Shown one piece after another: positions 1 through 5,330 of a stretch of DNA of 8,299 nt; position 1 is the stretch's first letter; each line of letters begins with the position of its first letter. The notes under the pieces were generated by a model. It was not told where the DNA came from. It did not search any database and was given only the letters and a program-made list of their open reading frames with translations. This DNA comes from SCUN01 sp964355365 (GTDB lineage: Bacteria > Acidobacteriota > Vicinamibacteria > Vicinamibacterales > SCN-69-37): positions 1-8,299 of the forward strand of contig CAYHEX010000203.1 in assembly GCA_964355365.1 (NCBI GenBank). The letters run 5' to 3'. The position numbers were made by a program, and so were the translations under genes.

Positions 1-1270
1 GATTGTTGTCGGACTGCGCCAGTGCTGCCTCGATGAGTTCGCGCGTCATCGGCCCGGCCTCGTCGCCGGGCACAGACTCCGCGGCGCCGGCCGAGCCGAG
101 CGCCGTGCGCACATCGTGCTCGTCGAGCTCGGGACCGTCGGCCAGCATCACCGCCCGTTCGATGACGTTGCGCAACTGCCGCACGTTGCCGGGCCAGGGC
201 GCGGCCATCAGCAACTTCTCGGCCGAGGGCGCCAGCCCATGCGTCGGCTTGTTCATGCGCGCCGCGCACTCGGCCATGAAGTGCGCGGTCAGCAACGCGA
301 TGTCGTCGCGCCGCTCGCGGAGCGGGGGCACGTGGAGTTCCACGACGTTGAGACGATAGTAGAGGTCACCGCGAAACCGACCGGCGTGCACGTCGGCTTC
401 GAGATCGCGATTGGTCGCCGCGAGGATCGTGACGTCCACGCGTCGCGACTCCACGCGGCCGACGCGATAGAACTCGCCCGATTCCAGCACCCGCAGAAAC
501 TTCGCCTGCATCGTCAGCGGAAGCTCGCCGATCTCGTCGAGAAACAACGTGCCGCCGTCAGCGTGTTCGATGAGGCCGATCTTCGCGTCGGTGGCGCCCG
601 TGAACGCGCCGCGCACGTGGCCGAACAACTCCGATTCGGCCAGCGTCTCCGACACGGCCGCGCAATTCACCGGCACGAACGGTTTGTCCGCGCGCCGCCC
701 CTCCCGGTGCAACGCGCGCGCGACCAACTCCTTGCCGGTGCCGGTCTCTCCCGTGATCAGCGTCACACGCGAGTACGGCGCCATGCGCCGAATCAGGTCG
801 TGCAACTCGCGCATCGCCGCGCTGCGACCGATCGCACCGTGAAAGGCGCCGCGCAGAGAGATCTCGCGCTCGAGTTCTGACATGCGGTGCGCGCGCTCGA
901 AGTCCTCGCGAATCGACGCGAAGCGAATCTCCAGGTACTTGAAGTCGAGCGGTTTGTCGAGGTAGTCGAGTGCGCCGAACTTGATCGCCGCCAGTTTGGT
1001 GTCTTCTTCTGCCGCGCCGGTCATGAGCATCGTGCGGCAGGACGACCAGCGTTCCCGGATCTCCTCGAGGACGCCCAGGCCGTTGACACCGGGCATGTTC
1101 AGATCGACCATCGCAACGTCGATGCTCCGCGACTCGAGCAGCGCGAGCCCGGCCTCGCCCGTGGCGGCCGTGATGACGTCGAATCCCCACCGCTTCAGAC
1201 ACACCGTGACCAGCTTGACCAGAGCGGGATCATCGTCAATCACCAGGACCATCGGCTGGGTTGCGCCCAT
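1..1270 (-). CDS. Sigma-54-dependent response regulator, NtrC type (3' end missing)
   Basis: Phosphorylation-controlled activator that hydrolyses ATP to open sigma-54 RNA polymerase promoters in the cytoplasm. The frame runs from ATG at 1270 and is still open after 423 codons at the left edge. Residues about 7-120 are a receiver domain with D12-D14, phospho-acceptor D56, T84 and K106. Residues about 145-380 are an AAA+ sigma-54 interaction domain: Walker A GETGTGKE (174-181), an intact GAFTGA sigma-54 contact loop (221-226), Walker B TLFLDE ending D245-E246, ATNRDL (sensor I region), GRFRGDLYYRLN (arginine finger region) and WPGNVRQLRN (sensor II region). Residues from about 409, ending AALAQSDNN, look like the start of a Fis-type DNA-binding helix-turn-helix cut by the window. 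A weak GGA lies 5 nt upstream of the start. It is divergent from the receiver gene at 1400. The partner histidine kinase is not in view. The family call is near certain; the target genes are inferred. Confidence 0.95.
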   Translation of the reverse strand, partial: MGATQPMVLVIDDDPALVKLVTVCLKRWGFDVITAATGEAGLALLESRSIDVAMVDLNMPGVNGLGVLEEIRERWSSCRTMLMTGAAEEDTKLAAIKFGALDYLDKPLDFKYLEIRFASIREDFERAHRMSELEREISLRGAFHGAIGRSAAMRELHDLIRRMAPYSRVTLITGETGTGKELVARALHREGRRADKPFVPVNCAAVSETLAESELFGHVRGAFTGATDAKIGLIEHADGGTLFLDEIGELPLTMQAKFLRVLESGEFYRVGRVESRRVDVTILAATNRDLEADVHAGRFRGDLYYRLNVVELHVPPLRERRDDIALLTAHFMAECAARMNKPTHGLAPSAEKLLMAAPWPGNVRQLRNVIERAVMLADGPELDEHDVRTALGSAGAAESVPGDEAGPMTRELIEAALAQSDNN

Positions 1271-1304
1271 GAGAGTCCATCGTGTCACAGCGCGCACAGG
1301 CCGG

Positions 1305-1330
1305 TGGCACACATCGATGTGCCATGGCAC
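1305..1330. promoter_or_regulatory. Overlapping TGGCAC/GTGCCA palindromes, candidate activator operator
   Basis: Between the divergent activator and receiver genes, TGGCAC (1305-1310) is answered by GTGCCA (1319-1324) and again by TGGCAC (1325-1330). The last two form a perfect 12-bp palindrome GTGCCATGGCAC (1319-1330). A second perfect palindrome, CACATCGATGTG (1310-1321), overlaps it. Nested dyads in a divergent promoter region are typical of dimeric regulator sites. The Fis-type domain of the neighbouring activator is the natural candidate to bind here, but that is inference. Confidence 0.45.
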
Positions 1331-1362
1331 ACCGGATCGCGGCCAGCCCGGGCGGTGGCGTA

Positions 1363-1378
1363 CGGTACCGGTCTTGCC
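1363..1378 (+). promoter_or_regulatory. Candidate sigma-54 (-24/-12) promoter of the receiver gene
   Basis: The sequence CGGTACC-N4-TTGCC has GG at 1364-1365 and GC at 1376-1377, separated by exactly 10 nt as sigma-54 promoters require. It matches 8 of the 12 defined core positions of TGGCACG-N4-TTGCW, including the invariant GG and GC. Transcription would begin near 1389, just before a GAGG ribosome-binding site at 1391-1394. It points away from the divergent sigma-54 activator gene, with the palindromes at 1305-1330 lying about 60-85 bp upstream of the predicted start. An alternative sigma-70-like TATACA at 1379-1384 has no convincing -35. Confidence 0.4.
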
Positions 1379-1399
1379 TATACAGACAGCGAGGCTCCT

Positions 1400-1843
1400 A
1401 TGATCCGACTCCCGCACTTTCTTGAACCAATACCCCTCCCGGAGCACAAGCACGCCATCGCTCCGGCGCCCGTGAACACCACGTCCGTCCTCGTCGTCGA
1501 GAACGAGCCGGCGATTCGCGTACTCATCGCCTCGTCACTTCGACGCGACGGCTACTACGTCGCCGAAGCGACCAATGGAACGAGCGCCCTCGACGTCGCC
1601 AAAGCGGCCGGCCACATCGATGTCGTTGTGACCGACGTCCACATGCCGGAAATGAACGGCTATGCCATGGCGGAGGCGCTGCGGGTTCTGCAGCCGGACC
1701 TGGATGTGATCCTCGTGTCCGGCTACCCCATCGATCGCAGCAAGATCGGGCCGCACACGCGACTGCTGAACAAGCCGTTCCGCCACAACGATCTGCTCCA
1801 CGCGGTGGAGGACATGGCGGGGGCACCGCACCGTCCAAACTGA
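1400..1843 (+). CDS. Stand-alone response regulator receiver protein
   Basis: A 147-residue protein with a Pro-rich N-terminal extension (about 1-28) and one CheY-like receiver domain (about 29-140), with no output domain. VVTDVHMPEMNG places the phospho-acceptor at D79. The conserved Ser/Thr is S107 (VSGYP) and the Lys is K125 (NKPF). The usual acidic pair is changed: VVENEP gives E34-N35 where VVDDEP or VVEDEP is normal, so the residue expected to contact Mg2+ directly is Asn. The start ATG at 1400 is backed by GAGG 5 nt upstream; the same frame is open further upstream only because it runs antisense to the activator gene. Guanine deaminase follows 38 nt downstream and may be cotranscribed. 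Single-domain receivers usually act by protein contact or phosphorelay; the partner here is unknown. Confidence 0.9.
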   Translation: MIRLPHFLEPIPLPEHKHAIAPAPVNTTSVLVVENEPAIRVLIASSLRRDGYYVAEATNGTSALDVAKAAGHIDVVVTDVHMPEMNGYAMAEALRVLQPDLDVILVSGYPIDRSKIGPHTRLLNKPFRHNDLLHAVEDMAGAPHRPN

Positions 1844-1881
1844 TCTCATCGGCGCCGCGCGGGCGGACGGAGTACGCTGCT

Positions 1882-3192
1882 GTGATGAGTGTCTCCGCCG
1901 TTCGCGGTCGCATCGTGACCTGCACGGGCGACCCGTTTCTCGCCGGCGCCGAGCCGAGCCTCTCAGACGAATCGGACGGCGTGGTCGTCATCCACGATGG
2001 GCGGATCGCGGCCACGGGTCCTGCGGCCGACATCCTGCCGACGCTGCCGGCGGACACACCGATCGCGCACTACCCGGGTTGCCTCATCTCGCCCGGGTTC
2101 ATCGACACACACGTGCACTACACGCAGACCGGCATGATCGGCGCCTACGGTGCGCAGTTGCTCGACTGGTTGCATCGGTACGCCTATCCGGCGGAACTGC
2201 GTTGTCGCGATCGCGCATACGCCGCCACGATGGCACGTGCCTTCTGCGACGAGCTGATACGCAACGGCACCACGACCGCGTTGGTGTTCTGCGCGGTGTA
2301 TCCGGAATCGGTGGACGCGTTATTTGAAGAAGCCGCGCGGCGGAATCTGCGGCTCATCGCGGGCAAAGTGCTGATGGATCGCAATGCGCCGTCAGGTTTG
2401 CTGGACACCGCGCAGTCGTCGTACGACGACTCGAAGGCGTTGATCGCGAAGTGGCACGGCCGCGGCCGCGCGCACTACGCCATCACCCCGCGCTTCGCGC
2501 CCACGTCGTCGCCCGAGCAACTGGAACTGGCCGGCGCGCTGTGGGCCGAGCATCCGGACGTGTTCGTGCACAGCCATCTCTCGGAGAGCACCGCGGAGTG
2601 CGCCTGGGTGCGTGAATTGTTTCCCGATTTTAATTGCTACCTCGACGTGTACGAGTCGTTCGGCCTCACGGGTCGACGCGCGGTGTACGCGCACGGCGTG
2701 CATCTCAGCGATGAGGAGTTGACGCACTGTCATCACACGGGCACCGCGCTCGCGCATTGCCCGACGTCGAATTTTTTTCTGGGAAGTGGGATTTTCAATC
2801 TCGCTCGAGCGAAGGAGCCGGGACGCCCTGTGCACGTGGGGCTCGGCACCGATATCGGCGCGGGCACGAGCTTCTCGATGCTGGCCACGCTCAACGAGGC
2901 CTACAAGGCCGCGCAGTTGACGGGCAGTGTGCTCGACGGCGTCCGCGGCTGGTATCTGGCCACGCTCGGCGCCGCCCGCGCGCTCGACCTGGACGCGCAC
3001 ATCGGTTCCATTCAACCCGGACGCGACGCCGACCTCATCGTGATTGATCCGGCGGCGACACCGCTCATGAAGCTGCGGACGGAGCAGTGCGAATCGATCG
3101 AGGAGTTGCTGTTCGTGTTAATGACGCTGGGGGACGATCGGTGCGTCAGAGACACATACATTGACGGTGTCGTCCAGGGTCCAGGGTCCTGA
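1882..3192 (+). CDS. guaD: Guanine deaminase
   Basis: Zinc amidohydrolase converting guanine to xanthine and ammonia in the cytoplasm, a step in purine salvage and catabolism. The 436 residues match the usual bacterial length. PGFIDTHVHYTQ gives the first zinc pair H77 and H79, followed by GAYGAQLLDWL, typical of this subfamily. HSHLSES contributes H232 and E235, YAHGVHL contributes H271, AHCPTSN follows at 291-297, and GLGTDIGAGTSFSML carries catalytic D324. The C-terminal SIQPGRDADLIVID closes the composite beta-sandwich. The start is GTG at 1882 or ATG at 1885; GGAG at 1869-1872 is 9 nt from the first and 12 nt from the second. The last six codons and the stop fall in a GTCCAGG tandem repeat beginning at 3172, so the tail VQGPGS is repeat-derived and unlikely to be conserved. 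No xanthine dehydrogenase or purine transporter is in the window. Confidence 0.95.
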   Translation: MMSVSAVRGRIVTCTGDPFLAGAEPSLSDESDGVVVIHDGRIAATGPAADILPTLPADTPIAHYPGCLISPGFIDTHVHYTQTGMIGAYGAQLLDWLHRYAYPAELRCRDRAYAATMARAFCDELIRNGTTTALVFCAVYPESVDALFEEAARRNLRLIAGKVLMDRNAPSGLLDTAQSSYDDSKALIAKWHGRGRAHYAITPRFAPTSSPEQLELAGALWAEHPDVFVHSHLSESTAECAWVRELFPDFNCYLDVYESFGLTGRRAVYAHGVHLSDEELTHCHHTGTALAHCPTSNFFLGSGIFNLARAKEPGRPVHVGLGTDIGAGTSFSMLATLNEAYKAAQLTGSVLDGVRGWYLATLGAARALDLDAHIGSIQPGRDADLIVIDPAATPLMKLRTEQCESIEELLFVLMTLGDDRCVRDTYIDGVVQGPGS

Positions 3193-3262
3193 GTCCAGGG
3201 TCCTGAGTCCAGGGTCAGTCCAGAGTCCAGGGTCCAGAGTCCGTCCAGAGTCCCCGAGTCCC
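3172..3262. repeat. Heptamer tandem repeat, unit GTCCAGR
   Basis: Phased 7-bp units start at 3172: GTCCAGG (3172), GTCCAGG (3179), GTCCTGA (3186), GTCCAGG (3193), GTCCTGA (3200), GTCCAGG (3207). A partial GTCA (3214) follows, then GTCCAGA (3218), GTCCAGG (3225), GTCCAGA (3232), a partial GTCC (3239), GTCCAGA (3243) and degenerate units to about 3262. There are ten full units. The tract overlaps the last seven codons of guanine deaminase, and its first GTCCTGA unit supplies the stop codon. There are no spacers, so it is not a CRISPR array. Confidence 0.9.
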
Positions 3263-3346
3263 GATCGATTGCCGATCGCAAATCGATTTATCGATTGTCA
3301 ATCACCCGATCCCCGATTGGCGGTTGGCGATTCGCGATTGCCGATG
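3260..3346. repeat. CCGAT/CGATTG-rich degenerate tandem tract
   Basis: Immediately after the heptamer array the sequence becomes a run of degenerate CGATTG and CCGAT words, such as GATCGATTGCCGATCG near 3263-3278, CCCGATCCCCGATTGG at 3305-3320 and GCGATTGCCGAT at 3334-3345. The related words GATTGCC and CCCGATCC recur at 5242-5289, about 2 kb away. The stretch is noncoding and lies between two convergent genes. Confidence 0.75.
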
Positions 3347-3348
3347 AG

Positions 3349-3382
3349 AAAACGGGCCCTGCCCCAAGCAGCCAGGGCCCGT
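3349..3382 (-). terminator. Intrinsic terminator of the CHRD lipoprotein gene
   Basis: A perfect 10-bp stem, ACGGGCCCTG (3352-3361) with CAGGGCCCGT (3373-3382), encloses an 11-nt loop. On the minus strand it is followed by TTTTC. It begins 9 nt past the CHRD gene stop at 3391. There is no U-tract in the plus direction, so it does not serve guanine deaminase. Confidence 0.85.
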
Positions 3383-3390
3383 CCTCCGTC

Positions 3391-3918
3391 CTATTGCTTG
3401 TTGAGCTGTCCGCGCGCGACGCCGCCAGTGTTCGTCGTGCTGTGCACGTTGAAGTAGAACCCGTTCGAGCCGGCGATGAGGTTGTTGGCCGTGTCGACCG
3501 TCACATTGATCGTGCTCTTCGAGAACGACGCGGAGCCGGCCGTCAGCACGACTTCGCCGCTCGCGAGGCCCGTGTTCACGCTGACGCCGGCCGTTGCGCC
3601 CGGGCCAGCCTGATGGATGTGCGCGCCCGTGAGCGTGGTGCCCGCCGGAAAGCCCGACAACGACACACTGAAGTTCGCCGTGGCAGCCGTGATGCTGCCG
3701 GCACTGTCGCGCGTCACGTTCATCGTCACCGTAACGGTGCCGCTGCCGGAGGCTTCCGCGTTGCTCACCGCCGGCACTTCATTCGCGGGCAAGAGCGACG
3801 CCGTGAATGTGTATGACGACGGGAGCGTGACCGTGGTGGGCGCCGTGGGAGTGGTTGAACCGCAACCGGCCGCCATCGCGGCAACGCCGGCAAGCAGAAT
3901 GGCTGAAAACAGTTTCAT
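3391..3918 (-). CDS. CHRD domain lipoprotein
   Basis: A 175-residue exported protein. MKLFSAILLAGVAAMAAGC is a lipoprotein signal with the acylated Cys at C19; alanine at -3 makes the lipobox slightly non-standard. A Ser/Thr/Pro-rich linker (20-35) leads to one CHRD domain (about 36-174). Its three hallmark segments are FTASLLPANEVPAV (38-51), GAHIHQAGPG (98-107) and FYFNVHSTTNTGGVARGQL (154-172). CHRD was named from chordin, and its bacterial members are mostly uncharacterised secreted beta-rich proteins, so no reaction is assigned. I prefer ATG at 3918 over GTG at 3930 because the basic N-terminus of the signal starts there. Its start lies 18 nt after the stop of the DUF5777 barrel gene, so the two are probably cotranscribed and end at the terminator at 3349-3382. 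The lipid anchor suggests an outer-membrane partner for the barrel; this is inference. Confidence 0.88.
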   Translation of the reverse strand: MKLFSAILLAGVAAMAAGCGSTTPTAPTTVTLPSSYTFTASLLPANEVPAVSNAEASGSGTVTVTMNVTRDSAGSITAATANFSVSLSGFPAGTTLTGAHIHQAGPGATAGVSVNTGLASGEVVLTAGSASFSKSTINVTVDTANNLIAGSNGFYFNVHSTTNTGGVARGQLNKQ

Positions 3919-3936
3919 GTGCGTCGTCACTCTTTT

Positions 3937-4818
3937 CTAGAATTTCCGGCCCAGGTTGAAGCCGAGGTAAATCGTGGTGGGGAATCCACCACGAGCGATC
4001 TGTCCGAACGTGGTTGAGGTGGAGTTGCTGAACGTGAGCTGGAACATGTGGCCGCCGGAGCGCTTTTCGATGCCGAACCCGAACTCCGGGCTGCCGGGCG
4101 CGTAGCCCTTGAAGCGCGGCGTCACTTCGCCGACGAGAAACACGGTGGGCCGCACGCGCAACCGGCCGCCCATGCCGACAAAAAACGTGTTGCGATGCGT
4201 CGTGTCGTCGAGCATGAGGCTGTTGTGCACGAACATCGGCACCGCATAGACCGCGGCGTGCATGCCGATCGTGCGCGACAGCACCGCGCCAATCGCCGGC
4301 GCCTTGTGCTCGTGACTGCCCGTCGAGTGGTCGTGACCGCTGGGCGTGAGCAGACCGAAATTCTGATTGCCTTCAATCGACCCGAGCACCGAGAGGGACA
4401 CGGGGATCGTGTCGCTCTGCCGAATGGCGTCGAATCTCGCCGAGAACTGAATCGTCTTGTCCGCGCTGCTGCGGTAGAAGGACGCCTGCAGCGTGTCGGT
4501 GAACGCAAACCGGTACTCGAGACCAATGACGGCGCCGTTGTCGATGCCGAAGACGTTGCCGAGGTTGTCCTTGAATGTGCCCTGCCGCAGATTACCCACG
4601 AAGCGATGCGTCAGATGAAAACTGCCCCTGAACTTCTTCATCGGTCGCGTGGTCGGCAGGTTCACCAGCACGAAGTCGGGCTCGGTTACGTCGGTGACGA
4701 CCGACTGGGGCTGCGTGGTTGGTGCGGCCGACGTTTGCGCCGAGGCGCCGGTGGCGGTGACGGCCAGAAGGCCAAACGCGCAGGCAGCGGCTGCCAGCGG
4801 ACGAACGAAAAGGGTCAT
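3937..4818 (-). CDS. DUF5777-type outer-membrane beta-barrel protein
   Basis: A 293-residue exported protein. A signal peptide (1-27) ends in ASA-QT. DFVLVNLPTTRPMKKFRGSF (49-68) followed by HLTHRF (68-73) is the N-terminal signature I associate with DUF5777 beta-barrels. The rest alternates polar and hydrophobic residues with short Gly/Asn turns, as in transmembrane beta-strands, and the chain ends in FNLGRKF with the terminal Phe used by the BAM assembly machinery. A loop at 161-172 has H162, H164, H169 and H171 in ten residues, which could bind metal. I prefer ATG at 4818 to an in-frame TTG at 4836; AGG lies 6 nt upstream of the ATG. The preceding small gene ends 70 nt away, with two hairpins between. 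Ligand and transport role are unknown. The barrel call is firm; the family name is from memory of the signature. Confidence 0.85.
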   Translation of the reverse strand: MTLFVRPLAAAACAFGLLAVTATGASAQTSAAPTTQPQSVVTDVTEPDFVLVNLPTTRPMKKFRGSFHLTHRFVGNLRQGTFKDNLGNVFGIDNGAVIGLEYRFAFTDTLQASFYRSSADKTIQFSARFDAIRQSDTIPVSLSVLGSIEGNQNFGLLTPSGHDHSTGSHEHKAPAIGAVLSRTIGMHAAVYAVPMFVHNSLMLDDTTHRNTFFVGMGGRLRVRPTVFLVGEVTPRFKGYAPGSPEFGFGIEKRSGGHMFQLTFSNSTSTTFGQIARGGFPTTIYLGFNLGRKF

Positions 4819-4822
4819 GGAG

Positions 4823-4846
4823 GGCCTGTTGTGCAAGACACAGGCC
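4823..4846 (-). promoter_or_regulatory. Hairpin covering the barrel gene's ribosome-binding site
   Basis: GGCCTGT (4823-4829) pairs perfectly with ACAGGCC (4840-4846) across a 10-nt loop. In the minus-strand transcript the AGG nearest the ATG at 4818 lies inside the stem, so folding would hide the weak ribosome-binding site. Any regulatory role is inference. Confidence 0.4.
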
Positions 4847-4850
4847 AGAC

Positions 4851-4871
4851 CGGCGCTCCGGGAGAGCGCCG
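4851..4871. other. Perfect 8-bp hairpin between the small exported gene and the barrel gene
   Basis: CGGCGCTC (4851-4858) and GAGCGCCG (4864-4871) form a perfect stem around the 5-nt loop CGGGA. It lies 17 nt beyond the stop of the small exported gene. No T-run follows on either strand, so it could be an RNA-processing or stability element, or a weak terminator. Confidence 0.5.
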
Positions 4872-4888
4872 CGATTGACGCGAGAGCT

Positions 4889-5323
4889 TTACGCGGCGGG
4901 TAAACGCTTTACGGGCAGCGTTATCAGGCGGGTCTTGCCGTCAAGCACGAGCGAGAACGGGCCGACCGGATCTCCCGTGAGCCGCAGACCCTCCGCGATC
5001 ATCCAGTCGCGATCACGGGCGATCAGCAACTGGTAGCGTCCGTTCGACACACGAGGAAAGTGAAACGCGCCGGTGGCGGTGGTGCGGAGGGTGTCGAGCT
5101 CAACGAGCGTTTTCGTCGGCGTGCCACCCGCCTTCTCTGGCGGGGCATCGTCCACGCGCATCAACGACACGCGCGCTCGAGCAATCGGCCGGCCACGCAC
5201 GTCGCGAATGACTCCGCTGACGTCCGTGCCGGCCGCAATTTCCCGATTGCCCGATCCAATAGCCGATAGCCCGATGACCGATCCAACAACCAGATAACCA
5301 GCCAACCAGCTAACCAGCTTCAC
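4889..5323 (-). CDS. Small exported carboxypeptidase-regulatory-like domain protein
   Basis: A 144-residue protein. Residues 1-25 are a hydrophobic segment (KLVSWLAGYLVVGSVIGLSAIG) that reads as a signal peptide or membrane anchor; no clear cleavage site is visible. Residues about 35-110 are one carboxypeptidase-regulatory-like beta-sandwich, with VSGVIRDVRGRPIARARVSL at the front and TGAFHFPRVSNGRYQLLIARD (84-104) at the back, the usual pattern of these domains. They are non-catalytic and usually occur within larger receptors or proteases; a free-standing copy suggests a binding or structural role. GTG at 5323 is chosen because it falls 7 nt after the stop of the propeller gene, with AGAGAG 4 nt upstream, giving tight coupling. 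The longer frame from 5383 overlaps the propeller gene and delays the signal. The codons for the hydrophobic segment consist of short tandem repeats (5242-5320), unlike the rest of the gene. Confidence 0.8.
   Translation of the reverse strand: MKLVSWLAGYLVVGSVIGLSAIGSGNREIAAGTDVSGVIRDVRGRPIARARVSLMRVDDAPPEKAGGTPTKTLVELDTLRTTATGAFHFPRVSNGRYQLLIARDRDWMIAEGLRLTGDPVGPFSLVLDGKTRLITLPVKRLPAA
5242..5320. repeat. CCGAT tract and CCAGCYAA octamer repeat inside a signal-peptide coding region
   Basis: On the plus strand, CCCGATTG (5242), CCCGATCC (5250), CCGATAG (5263), CCCGATGA (5270) and CCGATCC (5278) lead into four 8-bp units: CCAGATAA (5290), CCAGCCAA (5298), CCAGCTAA (5306) and CCAGCTT (5314, truncated). 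The tract ends directly at the minus-strand GTG start codon (5321-5323). It encodes almost the whole hydrophobic N-terminus of the small exported protein and shares words with the tract at 3260-3346. Confidence 0.8.
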
Positions 5324-5330
5324 GTGCTCT

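Noticed and set aside
116..880. Plus-strand 254-codon open frame
   Set aside because: Lies opposite the activator's AAA+ domain. Its Arg/His/Ala-rich translation shows no domain, as expected from antisense reading of high-GC coding DNA.
1305..1322. TGGCAC at 1305 or 1325 as a sigma-54 -24 element
   Set aside because: The downstream GC falls 13 or 11 nt after the GG rather than 10, so promoter spacing is wrong. The dyad symmetry fits an operator better.
887..1399. Upstream extension of the receiver reading frame
   Set aside because: It runs antisense through the sigma-54 activator gene, whose motifs are intact. The ATG at 1400 has its own GAGG ribosome-binding site, so the extension is a high-GC shadow.
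2392..3015. Minus-strand 207-codon open frame inside guanine deaminase
   Set aside because: Opposite strand of conserved deaminase motifs, with Arg-rich composition and no recognisable domain.
3172..3346. CRISPR array
   Set aside because: Units are only 7-8 bp, contiguous and degenerate, with no unique spacers and no cas genes nearby.
3012..3457. Open frames on both strands through the GTCCAGR and CCGAT tracts
   Set aside because: Their translations are mostly low-complexity read-out of the repeats, such as repeated LDSG and PWT words, with no ribosome-binding site.
4048..4878. Plus-strand 276-codon open frame
   Set aside because: Antisense to the DUF5777 barrel gene, whose signal peptide, strands and terminal Phe are coherent. 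The antisense product is His/Arg-rich shadow.
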